A DNA stretch of 64,000 bases from Schizochytrium sp. TIO01. Its lineage: Eukaryota > Sar > Bigyra > Thraustochytrida > Thraustochytriidae. Positions 37,448 to 50,200 of this stretch are shown one piece after another. The notes under the pieces were generated by a model that saw only the letters and a list, made by a program, of their open reading frames with translations, did no database searches and was not told where the DNA came from. The stretch lies in the NCBI GenBank assembly GCA_004764695.1, contig SMSO01000014.1:1377148-1441147 (forward strand), read 5' to 3'. A program made the translations under genes and the position numbers. The first letter of the stretch is position 1. Every line of letters begins with the position of its first letter.

Positions 37448-39010
37448 TCAATAGTCGTCAACACTACGGCGACGGCGCTTATTTGCAATGCGACCTCGTG
37501 ATTCTGTTGTGCAGCCACTATTGTCTTGCCCCTGAGCAGGCTCAGAGTCGGAGGAAACTGCATCGTCATGTTCACAGGGTTGTTCGTCGACCTCACCAGA
37601 GACTGTACTCTTCTTATCGGATGTATTTTCCAAAACAAGAAGACTGCACTTGCGAGCAAAAGCTTCGACCTTGTCAAAAAAGTCCATTTCTGAGGCCTGG
37701 TGTGTGAGGTCAAGCAAGCGATCACCAAGAGCTTTTGCGAGCTTTGCATTGGTTCGCAGCCATCTTAATACATCCTTAGTTGATGGGCGCCGGCCGGTGA
37801 TTACCCAGCGCTGCACAGCGGCATCTGCATGCAAAAACTCTGCTCCAGTGGCCTGAGCCTCCTTGGCAGCCTTGAGTACAGCCTCAACGCTGTCCTCAGC
37901 AGCTTCAGCACGCAGAGCAGGAACCTCCGGGCCAACACTAATAGGAGCACCGGACTTAAGAGGAAGGCTAACGGAATCAGATTGTTCAATGCGCTGACGG
38001 CAAAAGGCCATGACTGAGGCCACGTTCTCTCTAGCTGTAATATAGTCCTGACCGGCACAGGCTCTCAACTTGCGCTGGGCCTTTGCGACTCGGTCAGCGT
38101 CTTTTCTCAGGCGCTGGCCCATCTCTTCATACGCCCAGGTTGTGTCCGCCATCATTTCGTCGCGTTGTTGCTCAAGGGCCATGAGCTTGTGTTTCAGGGA
38201 CTCGATTTGGCACTGGACTTCGTGAATCTCCTTTGCACAGACACGCTCGATGCTCTTTACACGCGCGTCTGTCTCAGATCGCCTGAAAGTTTGGTGACAA
38301 TCGAGCATTTGCTGTGCGCAGATACGCTCACGTCTAAGGAACTCAGCGAGCTTGCACCTGTTGCGTTCCACTTCTTTTTTATCAGCGTGCTCGACAAACT
38401 CCTTGGGATCGCCAGGGTCGCTGAGGTCATCATCCTCCATACTACGGAGACCGCATGAGGAACTCCAGGCATCGTAGCCGCTCGTGGGGTCCAGCTCTGT
38501 GTCTCCGTTGTCGTATTTGCTCGGGCGCATCACTGATGGTGCCTGAGAGAGCTCCTGTTTGCGAAGGAGATGGCCAATAGCTGAGTTCAACTTCATAGAG
38601 AAGTGCTTGTTCTCGTCGTTTGTCATGCCATCCCAGTGGCCGTGGTCAGCCTTCGAGCGTCGGTTTGTTTCTGCCATGGTGGAGCCGTACATGGGGTTGG
38701 AGTTGTGCTGCCCAGGGCGGCGGTCCTGCTGTTGTACGTTGTGAGCCACTGCGCTCCAAAATGGCCATAGAGCTGCGACGCCCCAGGTCATCTCTCCACG
38801 GACCTGCATCGAGGGCTGTCTTGTGTTGTTCATTTGCAGGAAGTGGTGCGGAACCTGAGCCTTTCCCATGGCGCAGGTGTTGTCGTCGATATTCGGGTTA
38901 ATGTTAGAGATTCCTGTCTCTACCTTTTCCTTTTGCACAGAGCCCGGTGCCGGGCCACGACCGTGCAAAGCGGACTGCGTCTCTTCGTTGAGTGTTGGGA
39001 AGAAGTGCAT
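37448..39010 (-). CDS. Orphan coiled-coil protein with C-terminal nuclear localisation signal
   Basis: A 520-residue protein from an ATG with an in-frame stop just upstream. Residues 1-200 are polar and low complexity. Residues about 210-320 are strongly charged and helical (EFLRRERICAQQMLDCHQTF, IHEVQCQIESLKHKLMALEQ), a likely coiled coil. A second ordered part, about 385-450, reads VQRWVITGRRPSTKDVLRWL followed by ALGDRLLDL. The end is acidic, then basic (NKRRRRS), a likely nuclear signal. I do not recognise a family. Composition, length and good frame continuity favour a real gene. Upstream is an 8-kb gene-poor stretch. Confidence 0.75.
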   Translation of the reverse strand: MHFFPTLNEETQSALHGRGPAPGSVQKEKVETGISNINPNIDDNTCAMGKAQVPHHFLQMNNTRQPSMQVRGEMTWGVAALWPFWSAVAHNVQQQDRRPGQHNSNPMYGSTMAETNRRSKADHGHWDGMTNDENKHFSMKLNSAIGHLLRKQELSQAPSVMRPSKYDNGDTELDPTSGYDAWSSSCGLRSMEDDDLSDPGDPKEFVEHADKKEVERNRCKLAEFLRRERICAQQMLDCHQTFRRSETDARVKSIERVCAKEIHEVQCQIESLKHKLMALEQQRDEMMADTTWAYEEMGQRLRKDADRVAKAQRKLRACAGQDYITARENVASVMAFCRQRIEQSDSVSLPLKSGAPISVGPEVPALRAEAAEDSVEAVLKAAKEAQATGAEFLHADAAVQRWVITGRRPSTKDVLRWLRTNAKLAKALGDRLLDLTHQASEMDFFDKVEAFARKCSLLVLENTSDKKSTVSGEVDEQPCEHDDAVSSDSEPAQGQDNSGCTTESRGRIANKRRRRSVDDY

Positions 39011-39378
39011 CTGCTACCTTACCAGCCCCAACCCCCTGGCTTTTCGAGACTGCTGCTACGCTACTTCGCGAAGCTCCCTTGCTCCTTCCAGAGGAGTCTC
39101 AAGTGTCGCTTGCCTACTTTACTCCTGCCGTCGCGGCAAATTACTTCGCGTACTGCTTACTTTCTTGGCCGTCTAAATGTCTGTATTGCTATAGAACACT
39201 AAAGACTCCTTCTTTTCTTCTCGAGAGTTGAGTAGTTCCTCTTTATTTCTTTTTATTTACCGCTCGCCAAGAAGCCTTTCTGAGGGCTCGCTGATTTACT
39301 GATTCACTGATTGAATGCCTCGCTGCCAGCCTGAGCTCTTCCGCTGCACAAGCCGGGCTGTCTCTTGCCTGCCGCTCC

Positions 39379-39400
39379 CTGCTGCTGCTGCTGCTGCTGC
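39379..39400. repeat. CTG trinucleotide repeat
   Basis: About seven CTG units in the presumed 5' flank of the orphan coiled-coil gene. Confidence 0.9.
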
Positions 39401-39802
39401 CCGGGGCCCTTCTCGCTGCCGCCAACCACTCTGTTGCCCCTTCTTGCAAGACTGCTTGCTGCTGGCAGCTCGCTGTCTGCAATGGCAATCCCGAGCCTCG
39501 GTTCACCCTCTCTTGATGTGCAAAACTTTGGACTTAAGAGGAGAAGACAGCCAAAGAAAGCTTGGCAAAAAATTAAAATAAAAGAAGCACCTCAAAGAAA
39601 TCACAAGGAACAGAAGAGAGAGAGAAAGAGAGAGAGAGATAAAACGAGGAGAAAGGAGCCCTTCTTCCTGCTTTTTCTTTTTCTTTTCTTCTCCCTTGCC
39701 TAGCGTCTATCTAACTCTACCGGTAGAACTGCCGCTCCACTTCGTTCCTCTTTCTGCCAACTAACTGTTGGATAAAAGGGAAGAAAGAGAAGAAGTGATG
39801 GC

Positions 39803-39851
39803 AATCGATCGATCGATTGATGGATTGATTGATTGATTGATTCAATCAATC
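39803..39851. repeat. ATCG/GATT tetranucleotide repeat with inverted end
   Basis: ATCG units change into GATT units, then into the complementary CAATCAATC, so the stretch can fold on itself. Confidence 0.85.
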
Positions 39852-41282
39852 AGAAGAGACTACCTACCAGCGAAAGCTAGTAGCTTCCTAGCACCCCGAG
39901 CGACCGATTGGGTCGCCTTGCGCTGCGAGTCTGATCGCCTCTTGCTACGGAAGCTCGCGTATGTTGTACGAGGGATGCCGCTGTCCACGCCTTGGTCTGA
40001 GTTTCACTCGTGTTCGCTCGTGCCACGAGTGAACAAGAGGACCGAGGAAACGGCGAAGATGACTGTGTGTGAATGAGGGCCCTCAGCTAGTTAACTAAGT
40101 TTGCAAACTGCGAGAAAGCGAGGAACTTTAGAGCCCTTGTCTCCCTGCGCTGCCTTCGCGAGCGGAAAGGGCTTTGCTACCGAGTCCGCCCGCTCCACAA
40201 GCTGGTGTTGACCTGTACCTCTTCGATGATCTGGCTTGGGAAAACCTTTCCGAGCAAGGTCTCCTGCAGTGGCGATAATAACCAGGTGATGCGATGTGCC
40301 TGCAAGCGATGATGATCTCTATAACGTGCGTACGTCCGTACGTGCTCGCTGGCTGCGCCCCGCGCCGGCCTGCAAGCAACGAAGGAGCACGATGTCTGTC
40401 CTTCTCCGTCTGGTCTAGCTGTCTTTCCACGCGCCTCTTCGAGCGCGACGGTACCTGAGCCACCGAGTCCTTCTCGAGCTGCCCTCGCCGCGCTGTTTGG
40501 TGTTTATGTTTGCTCAGCGGCGACCTCTCTTTTCTCCTCGCTTCTTACTTTTCTTTCATTGCCCATTTGTTCTGAGTCATCTATTTATTTACTTATTTTT
40601 AAATAATATTTCTACATATTTTCCTTTGAAAGGGTCTCGGAGATCACGCTCCGAGCGTCCCCTTAATGCTTCCTTATGCAATTCCCTCCAAGTTGCTTTA
40701 TTTGAAAGAATACTCGATGCTCAAATGAAAAACGAGATAAAAATTGGAGGTCTCCTTAAACCCCTTTTCTCTTTCTTTCTTTCTTCTAACGCAACTTATA
40801 GTATTATTGCTACGCGCGACTCTTATTAAACACCAAAGTATTTGGTCTTATGGAATGCCCGTAGTGAAGGGCTAGCATCCTCTCCCCACTGCTACAAGGA
40901 CGAACGTATGGACTGCTGGCGAAAAGAAAGAGTCATAGAAACGAACTTGTTTTCATTTTTGTTTTAAAGAAAAATGAAAAAAACAAAACAAAACAAAAAA
41001 CATTTTACAGGCTCCGAAAGAAACTGTCTGCTGTAGCTGGTGAATGGAATTGCGGGCCAATCACATTCAGAGGGCCCCTAGCAATCTGTCTCCACCCAGA
41101 TCCACGAAGCCAGCGAGCTCTAGCTTCTTGCTCATCACTCCGGCGCCATGCAGACCGCCCTTTGTTACCCCTCCCAACTCTCAGGCTCCGAGCCCCTCTT
41201 CGTGACACTGCCTCCGAGAGCACTCTAACAGAATTGACCTGTCCCCTCGGTGCTCGCGGATGTGAGGTGAAGAAGTACTGTG

Positions 41283-41325
41283 TTTTTTTTTTTTTTTTTT
41301 TTTTCTTTTCTTTTCTTTTCTTTTT
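41283..41325. repeat. Poly(T) tract followed by TTTTC repeats
   Basis: An uninterrupted T run of about 22 followed by TTTTC units. On the minus strand this is an A-tract with AAAAG units, possibly an old retroposed tail, but no retroelement was recognised next to it. Confidence 0.8.
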
Positions 41326-43991
41326 CATCGTGATTTCTTCTTTCGAATTAAAGCTTTACTTTGCTCCTCGACTACCGTGGAATTTATTTCGTTAATCCGT
41401 GCCGGTAGCTTTTCGACACAGTTCGTTTACAGAGGCTTGGCTGAGCGCCTGAGAGCGCCCGCTGATCTTCGCGTGTATAGTTTCGCAACTCATTCGTAGC
41501 CTGTGTTGTTTATGCTATTTCCGCAGTGGATAATGTGTCTTTCCAGGATGGTTGTCAATCCTGAGATCTTCTAACCAACAAATTGACTCTCTAAAAACCA
41601 TGCAGAGACGAAATTGAGGAATGCGTTAAACCAAACAAGGAGATAGTCTTGTATCGCGCTCATGGCAAATGGAAACCTCACTCCCATTCGAGAGCACAAG
41701 TACATTGGCTGAGACAGACACAGACACACTGCCTGGCATAGCCCGTTTCTTGAATAGAGCGTTTTTAAAAGAGCCCATAAAACTATGCAGCCAAGCTCTT
41801 CGCTGCATTGAAAAGTATGGTGCGCCGCCTAGACGCCAGGTTTGGTTGACTCCCCATCATGTCTTGAGCAAATTTGCGTAAAATCCAACATATGATATCA
41901 GTGAGTGGCAGAGTGAATGAACACACCACAACAGCCTCTCCAATTGTTGGAATCACGTCAAGTGAAATGAAAAGACAGAGAACTTCAAACACTCTAGTAC
42001 TTATTATTTAGCAGCACTATGGTTCATTGCACTTGCATTTGACTTATCGCGATGTTAACAAGTAGGATGGCACGGTTCTCAGGTGGAAGAGAAACATCCT
42101 CCGAAAGAAACATCATTCTCGACCTTTCTGGCACTTTATCCTTTTCAATTGACCAGGTTTGCAGAACAAACATTACGAATACTACACCCTGCGCACTAAA
42201 GCTTGAACCTTCAACGGAAGATCAGTCTCGAAGGATTGATGTCAGTTTACAAAAGAGCTTTCGATGTTAACTTTGTCTGTGTCTGTCGGTTTGGCCACCT
42301 CCACGTTAGAAAAGTAATGAGTGTTCAAAACTATCTTTATTCCTAAAACTAAAATTGGAGGTTTCCGGTCACTACAAATATTTAAAAACAAAATTAAAAT
42401 TAAATATGGCTATGTAGAACATTATACGACACTAACTCCGTTTAAAGACTATAGAACTTCAAAAGACAATATGTATATAACGAATTGGCAGAATAAACAC
42501 CATACGGACTGATATTCTCCTTCGCATAATGAATGGTTTCTGCTAACAACAACATCTTACATGCCATCGCCATCTCCTAGGCCTCCTTTCTAATCAGTAT
42601 AGGGCTGACTCGTCGATAAAAGTTTTATTGACATCTTTAGCACAAAGTAAACCAAATAAGAGAATGGAGAGGCAGCGAGGAAAAAGAAGAAAAAAGGAAA
42701 AAAGGAAAAAAGAGAAAAAAAAGAAAAAAAGTGTTTTGCCAAGTGGTTACAGAGGGGCCACTGATTGCCAACTTGTTATGGCCTTCGGGTCCCGCAGCTC
42801 TCTCCGTGTGGGTACTTGAGTCAAAAGACGTGCTTTGTAGAACTTGCTGTGCAAATGCCTCCCACGCTAGCTTTGAAAATATTTCGTGGATACAGTTCTC
42901 TGTGGAGGAACTCCTAGTAGAAGATAGTAGGTCCCAACGTTATTCAGCCCCTCAACTGAAGCTGGCTGTTGTTGTGTCGCAGTACAGCGGAACTAAACCT
43001 ATACCGCCGCAGTCGCACGGAAAGTGCCCATCCCTCTCCACGCGCGCCCCAGGATTGCTTGCTGGATTGAGGTGCTCAGTTCTCATGCCAGGGTCACAGT
43101 GTTAGCGGGCATGGCCTGAGTTCATGGACTATTCATCGTTCACAGCGTAGCGTGCAGCCCTTGTACAAGGCCCGCTTCTTTGGCTATCTAATGCCTAAGT
43201 GGTCTATAGACTAGTAAGAAGTTTAGACGGGCTGACCGCTCGCCGTTGAACATCGTAGTTCTTGCTACCTCAGCCTCGTCACGAAGCTGCTGTCGTGGCC
43301 GCCGGTGCGGGTAAAGACTTTCTTCTTTCTTTGGTACACCAGAGGCCTCGCCTGACAGCGGCCCAAGCGTACGACTGTTGCTAGAACGCGCCAAAGGGGC
43401 ACCGGTTCGCCCGTTACAAAGCGCTTGTGGACAGGAGGTAAGCGTTCGCAAAATGTGTGTGTTTGCCTCATCGAACACTACAACAAATAGTCCACAACAA
43501 CACCACTGCTCACCACAAATCCAAGCAACCTTTGAGAATACATGACTCCGCCGCTTACCGTGACCATAGTTTATGCACGAGGTCACCAAAGCGTTATTTT
43601 CATTAGCCGCGCTGAGTGCCTTCAGCTTCAGCACGTGGCCTAGCTCACGATCGCCAGCGTGTGCCGGAGAGGCCACAAAGCACGATAAAGCCGACTTCTA
43701 AGGGTTTAGATTATGTACCCATCTCTATGGTTTATAGTAGACAGCAAATAAGAGCTAATACCAGTTGAACTCGGCTCCTTGCGAAGAAAGACCTTTGTTG
43801 AAAGTGAACAAACAAACCTCCGAAGACGACCAGTCTCAGTGTTAGTACACTGCACCACTGCTTTGCTGCTCTCTCCTGACATGCTTTATCGGAGTGGGTG
43901 GAGCTACACCCCGGCGGCACTGCCCTTCAATCGAGCTTTTGTTTTGCAAGACATAAACAGGCATCTATAGAGATGCCAACAATGTGTAGAG

Positions 43992-44030
43992 GTGAGACCT
44001 TTCGATCGCTATTTTTAGCGATGATCTCAC
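43992..44030. other. Two-part inverted repeat (extended hairpin)
   Basis: Outer stem GTGAGA (43992-43997)/TCTCAC (44025-44030); inner stem ATCGCTA (44005-44011)/TAGCGAT (44016-44022) around a TTTT loop. An asymmetric internal loop separates them. Confidence 0.4.
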
Positions 44031-45828
44031 AGTTTGCGAACTCTCTCTGCTTCTCCTCCTCCACAGATAAATTTTCATGAGCCCTCCGAGCCGAGGCGGC
44101 GGAGATATGGCAATTTTCCCGGTCATGCGCCTACTGTGGAGGAAGTTTAGTGCACGCTGCGGTGGAACTCTGCTTTGCGAGTCAAACACCTTCAATCATT
44201 AGTAGAACCTTACTAGAAGTTTATTAATAGATATAGTAGTAGTACTCTTGTAGTAATCGCCGAGAATAATCTTTGAGCCACCTCATGTTCATTTATGTTC
44301 TTGTTGCGCTGCTTTGGCAACTGTTGGAAAGGAAAGAAAAATGCACAAATTTCCGCTGCCTGGGTGTCGATGAACCATATCGCAGGGCACCACAAAGGCA
44401 CTTAAGGATTCGCACGGCCTGTGGTTCGGGTGGCCTTATCACGAAAGCTCAAGTCAACGGGCATCTCTTGCCAGCCATCGCAAGATCCTTATGTCGTTGA
44501 GTCTGTGATAAGCAACTATAAAGAAATCTTATTGCCAACTAAATGCCAAAGTACCTTTCAATTTAAAAGTTAAAATTTATAACTTAAAGAAAATGGAAAA
44601 TATTTTAATTTTTGTTTTTCAAGTTACTTTTTGAGGGGAGGAAATTGTATATATATTAAAGTTTTAAATTAAACATATACCTTCTAATATTTACAACTTC
44701 GACGTTTACGTTATTTCAGGATCAGCGGATGGGCTAATGTCCTGGTCTCTTGCAAACTGCCTATATGCTAGTTTTGATTGTCAATGAACAATACGCATGC
44801 GAGTGTTACTTTATTTTATTTTGAATCCTTTAAAAATAAACTTTTTTACCTCTGACAGGTAATGCTTAGCAGTGAAACAGGTAATTGTTAGGTTGCCATT
44901 ATAGATCTGCGCTACTCTTGTAACAGAATCAATAATTAGTACTCTAGGTTCGACATAGGCTGACATTGGGTAATGGTTCCATACATCATATACACACACG
45001 TCTACACAAAAATATATCGACTATATGCCTGTTTATGCATTGAGTCTTCACAAATTATATACTAAGTTACGTAACATGTATAGGGCTGCCTGATGCTATT
45101 TATGTGCTTGCAATTTGCATCTGGTTTAATTTGCGTTGTTTTTATAACAAACTCTTTAAATATGTCTCGTATAACGAATAAGAGACTCGAAAGCCTGAGA
45201 ATCATTGCAGCAACCGCCTTCACACTGTTGGAACAGCTTAATAGTCGACGTTCCTTGATATGCAGTAGTTCTGCTAAGCACTCTCTAGCACCTTTGCCAT
45301 CGACTTCAGCCTCTCTGTTTTCAATTTTTCGACTCTCCGTCTCTCTCAACAACAAATAAATCCATTGTCTCACTGACCGACTGGCATCGACGTTTATAGA
45401 AAGACTTATGAGAGGAGAGCATAAATTGCTCCGCCACAGCCATCTCGACGTACACTCACTTCTCAATGACTTTGCCATCTTGTTCCCCCTCACAGCGACA
45501 ATTTTTTTTTATGATCTTCCAAGCAATGCCTCCCTTAACAGGGGACCACGATAGCTGTTGCTGCTTTGACTTGGAAAAGAGGGGTTGAATTTTTCGAGCA
45601 ATTACACGCCATGGTGTATACCTGTGTCTTATGCCCTCTTTGTCATTTGTAGTCGCCCTAGGCAGCTTGCACTCACATGATGGTTTGCAAGCATTAGTCT
45701 TTTTTTGTCAAATTCTGTTTCTGTTTCTTTTTTAATTTGTTTTTAAATTTTTTTGAAATTAATGATATATATATATATTTTTAATTGGAGCTTTTCCTAA
45801 TTAAAATTAAAACTATTCTTCTTTCAAA

Positions 45829-45881
45829 AATAAATAAATAAATATATATATATATATGATGTCATAATAGCAGTAGTAGTA

Positions 45882-45914
<33 letters not shown>
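45829..45914. repeat. Compound microsatellite (AATA, TA, TAG, TAA)
   Basis: AATA units run into TA units, then after GATGTCATAA into TAG and about ten TAA units. Confidence 0.9.
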
Positions 45915-45916
<2 letters not shown>

Positions 45917-46683
45917 TCTCTATAAGGTCAACTAAACACCCGTTTGAAAGCTTGAAGGGCCCCTGCTTGACATACCTGTAAAGCAACCGGCCCCTCACCA
46001 CCCCCACTCTATTATTGATCGGCGGGATGCTTGATGCTAAGTGGGTATACAGTGCCTTTCAATCGAGAACAGTACCTCGAGGCCTTTCTGGCTGATTCTG
46101 GAAACCGAAGAGACCCGCTTCCTCAACACCCTGCGAGCATTCTTGTAGTTTGCAAACATTCTTCCCGATTATAACCTCGAATTATTCAACCACCCAAGCC
46201 AGCTTATAACAAGCCCACTCCTAACAAGCTCACGAAGCGCAATAAACACCCAGTTCCATTGCCTGCCATTCAAGTCAGCGATCCCCCCCCCCCGCAATCG
46301 CCTCCCGCCCGCCCAGAGAGGTCCTCTCAAACAGAACTGGCGGAAACCCGCCATTTCAGAATGTCTGAAAAGACCATTTTGACGTGCCTGGCCTGAGCTT
46401 TCGGCCTCAAAGACTTCCAATGGCAGCTCTACATTCTAAGTGCGCCTATTGGCGCAACTCCAGACAACAAATTCACTCGCCCTCTCATCGCCTTCTGGCA
46501 TTTGGCAATGTTGGGCCTCTGGTCCACAGCCCCTCTCAGAGTTGCCAAAACACCCTGCTCCCTCCCCGAGGCCTAAGCCTAACTAACAGCTCCACTAAGA
46601 CCCAGAGCATCTCGGTGCTTGTCCTCGGTCGTAGCGCTGCGCACAAATAAAAATAAGTCACTTATGGTGGTCTAACATAAACG

Positions 46684-46735
46684 AGGATATTCTTGCCACC
46701 AAGGATATCCTGGCTTTATTAAACGAGGATATCCT
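46684..46735. promoter_or_regulatory. Cluster of three AGGATATCCT-type palindromes upstream of THOC2
   Basis: AGGATATTCT (46684-46693), AGGATATCCT (46702-46711) and AGGATATCCT (46726-46735). The last two are perfect 10-bp palindromes. They lie about 530-580 bp before the THOC2 start. Confidence 0.45.
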
Positions 46736-47267
46736 AGTTTACATGCTTGGTGATTTTGGCTTGAGATTGATAGCAAGGGAAGCAAAGATCGACGCCGCCA
46801 TCGCGCAGAGCAACCGCCGCGGCGCAGCGACGTCGTGCGCATAGCTGGCCGACAGTGAGCGGCCTTAAAAGAGCTTCGTTTCTGCGCTAGGTCCCAAACT
46901 GCGGAGAATAACGCCCAGCTTCACGAAAAGCAAAGGGATTCAAACGTCTTAGATTGTCGGGCTGTCCTTGTTGAATAGCCTCCACTTCGAAAACAGCGAC
47001 AACAAGAAAGATATTGAGATTGGTAAAACTCTGGAGACGCCGTATTGAGTCTGCGTTCGTCCCCCACAAAAGGCTTAGCGTGCCTACTTCAGCTGTCAGA
47101 GAGCTTCCACTGGCTCAAAGAAGCGTTGTCAAGAACGTCATCGTTGGGATCACTAGTCAGGAAGAACGGAGAATCTATCATCGGGCACACGCTTACACTA
47201 GATTAAAGATAGAATCGTGCAAATCTGTGCTTTAATAATTCTCATTTGAGCGCATCAATACGCCAAA

Positions 47268-50200
47268 ATGGCCAATACACTGCACCAGTTTGAGTTTGTG
47301 CAGGTGGACCAGAAGAACGAGATCAATCCCACCAGAATTGAAACTCTTGCTAAGTCGCTCGGTAGTGATGAGACCAAGTGGGCGCAATGTTGGCTTGAGC
47401 TCACCTGGCTTGCGATCGATGGCATTATGCCTGCAGAAAAGGTTGTTTCCTGTATGCGTGGCCTCGCAACCGCTGCAGCATCAATAAAACCTGCATCGAA
47501 AATTCCAGAGGCACTCTGGTTTGTAGGTATGGAGGTTCGCAATTTTGAGTCTGAAGAAGAAAAAATGCTCAGTGCAGAGTGGAAACGACTTGTGTCCCTC
47601 GTTAATGCTGTCATGCAAGCTGGTATTGTTGATAAGGCGGCACTTCTCGAGCAGCTTGAATTTGACCTCATCGGAGCTTGCGGTTGGGGGCCAAACTTGT
47701 CGCTAGAAAAACTCAATAAGGCGATGGTAAAAGCAAATACAAACGCTCTCTATCGCCAACGCAAATATAATCTTCTGGGAGAGGAAAGCGAAGGCTTCGC
47801 CAAACTTATCACCGAACTTGAAACCTTGCACGCTGGAAACATTTCTGCGGTGGTGGAAAATATGCAACGTCTCATTGGTTACTTTCGCTTAGACCCCAAT
47901 CGTGTGTTTGACATTATTCTCGAGGTGTTTGAGACAGACCCTGACAATGAGGCTTTCATCCCTCTCCTATCTCATTTCCGTATCTCTAACCTCAAACAGC
48001 TCCTTGGGTTTAAATTCCAAGCATACCACCCGCCTCCTGCAGCTGTTCCAGCCAGTCAGGACACCGCTGCTGACACAATCAGCCAACCAGGAGCAGACGC
48101 CACGACCGCTTCGCCTAACACGACAGCAGACCTCCCCAAACCAACCCCACTTTCACTGTACTTGCTTACTGCGAAACTTTGTGTTCGTGGTGACAAAAAA
48201 TTACTTGCATTGCAAGATATTATGCCTCATCTCTACCCCCCCCCTCGTGACCTCAGCGCTATGGCACGGGAGCGGGAGCGCCGCATTCATCAGTCTATGC
48301 GTGAAATCGGTGTTGTGCACTTGCGAACTCGTACACCAGAGGAGATCATGGCTGAAGAGCAAGAGAAAATGGCAAAGCAGGCTGCTCTTAAGGCCCGCAT
48401 TGACTTCGAAGATATTACAAATCAAAAGTACGGCCTTGTCGCAGGCTTCCTTGCTGCCGGGTATTGGGATGAGGCGTTGGAGCTTGCATCTTCTTTGAAC
48501 ACAGATGCGGCTTTCGACCATCCTCAGGTACTTAGCGTTCTCTTTGCTCAGCTTCATGCTGCGGTGGAACCACTGTATCGATCTTTTAGGGTACCCCTTG
48601 GCGCACTCACTGCTCAGCTCAAGGCTAACAACAAGGATTTTGCATCGAATGATTCGGCAAACTCAATGGCGGAAACTACCAGTCGCTTTTCTCCTGTGCA
48701 CACCCTGGATGAGTTCTTTGAACGCCTCAGCGATGTACTTGGAGTTCTGGGCCATCGCATCCACAAGGACGTCGTGTTGCTGACCAAAATTGTCCGTATC
48801 GCCCGTGCACAAGCTACAGCGCCAGGCGATGTAACTGTTGCCCGCAAGCGAAAACTCATCCGCATGGTGAGCCACACCCTCTTACCAGGTGCAACTTTGC
48901 TGTCTACACCAAACCCCCCTTTGATGTTGGAGCTTTGGGAGACCATCAAGGACTTCCCTTTTACTGTTCGCTTTGACCTCTATGAAATCCAACGCTCTGA
49001 CCTATATGAGCGTGTACCCGACCTCAAAATGGCTCGTGTACAGACTGCTCATGAGGCTAAGCAAACATTGAAACGTGTAGCAAATAATAAAGAGGTGATG
49101 CGTCTCATCTCCAGACGACTTGGTAAGCTCTCGCACAACAGTCCAATTGTGACCCTCAGTGCAATTCTGAAAAACATCCAAGCATATGATAATTTGATTG
49201 GAAGTATGGTAGATGCCATCAAGTATCTCTCACCTCTTTCTTATGACGTTCTAGCGTACCTGCTAATTGTCTTTCTAGGCAAGGATGAGTCGCTTAAAAT
49301 CAAAGACGACGGCCAGTCTCACTCGAATTGGCTTCAAGCGCTTTGCAAATTCGCGGGATTCTTTTATGCGAAATATCCCACTGTAGAACTCCGTGGACTT
49401 TTTGAGTACCTTGCTCGTCAACTCAGTCTAAAACAGACTCTAGATTTACTTACTCTCGAGGAACTCATCTCTCGCATGGCTGGTCTAGAAATTATTGAGA
49501 ATGTATCTGACGCGACTCTCGCTGCTATGGGTGGCGGTGAGAAACTCCGGACCCAGATTCGGGCTGCGATGGGCACAACAAATATTATCAAGAAAAAACC
49601 TATTAATGCGTTGCGTTCTGTTCTTGAAGAGAACAGCTTGATCATGCCTTTGCTTGTTCTCATTGCCCAGCAACAGCAAACTACTCTCTTTGATGCGAAA
49701 GATAAGAACCTTAAGCTTGTTGGTCACAAGCACGATAAATGTGCTTCTGTGTTGGAGCAGTTTGTGGAGTTTCTGGCTCTCCAGGTACCTGTGCAAGAGC
49801 TTGCTGATAAGCACATGCTTCCAGTCGCTGAACTATGTGAACGTTTCCACATTGAACCTGTTGTAGCGTTTCATATTGTTCGTCCTCTTATTGCAGCAGC
49901 CCTGCATCAAGTATTCTTTGCCGATTCTGACAGCGCCTTCAAAGGCTCATGCGCAGAATCGCGTTGGTCTTTGAAGGACGAGGCTTTACGACGCTGGCGC
50001 CCAGATAGCACTGAACTTCGTGACATGGCACAAGCTCAAATTAATGCACGAACAAAGCGCAAACTTTTATCTCCCGATCTCTACCTTATGTTTTGGTCTC
50101 TACAGCTGTACGATATCTCTGTCCCTCGTGCGCAGTATGATGAGGAGATCGAACGTCTCAAGGAACGTGCCTCTGGACTAAAATCTGGCGCGATTGACCC

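Larger units (their letters stand above)
39011..47267. other. 8.3-kb gene-poor region between the orphan coiled-coil gene and THOC2
   Basis: No ORF here is convincing; the longest (43188-43676, minus) lacks an early ATG. It holds many simple repeats: CTG (39379-39400), GA (39612-39639), GATC/GATT (39803-39851), a T-tract with TTTTC units (41283-41325), an A-rich stretch (42670-42731), and AATA/TA and TAG/TAA runs (45829-45914). It also has a hairpin at 43992-44030 and an AGGATATCCT cluster (46684-46735). No snRNA, SRP RNA, tRNA or transposon ends were recognised by eye. Confidence 0.5.

Noticed and set aside
37171-37749. 192-codon minus-strand frame
   Set aside because: Largely overlaps the orphan coiled-coil gene in another frame of the same strand; hydrophobic composition reflects T-rich DNA.
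41005-41325. Possible retroposed sequence next to a poly(T)/TTTTC tract
   Set aside because: No target duplication, Pol III boxes or similar second copy was found in the window.
43188-43676. 162-codon minus-strand frame in the gene desert
   Set aside because: It begins with GTG and the first ATG comes only near its end; no recognisable domain.
46925-46960. Possible tRNA-like GGGATTCAAAC on the minus strand
   Set aside because: No matching T-stem or cloverleaf.
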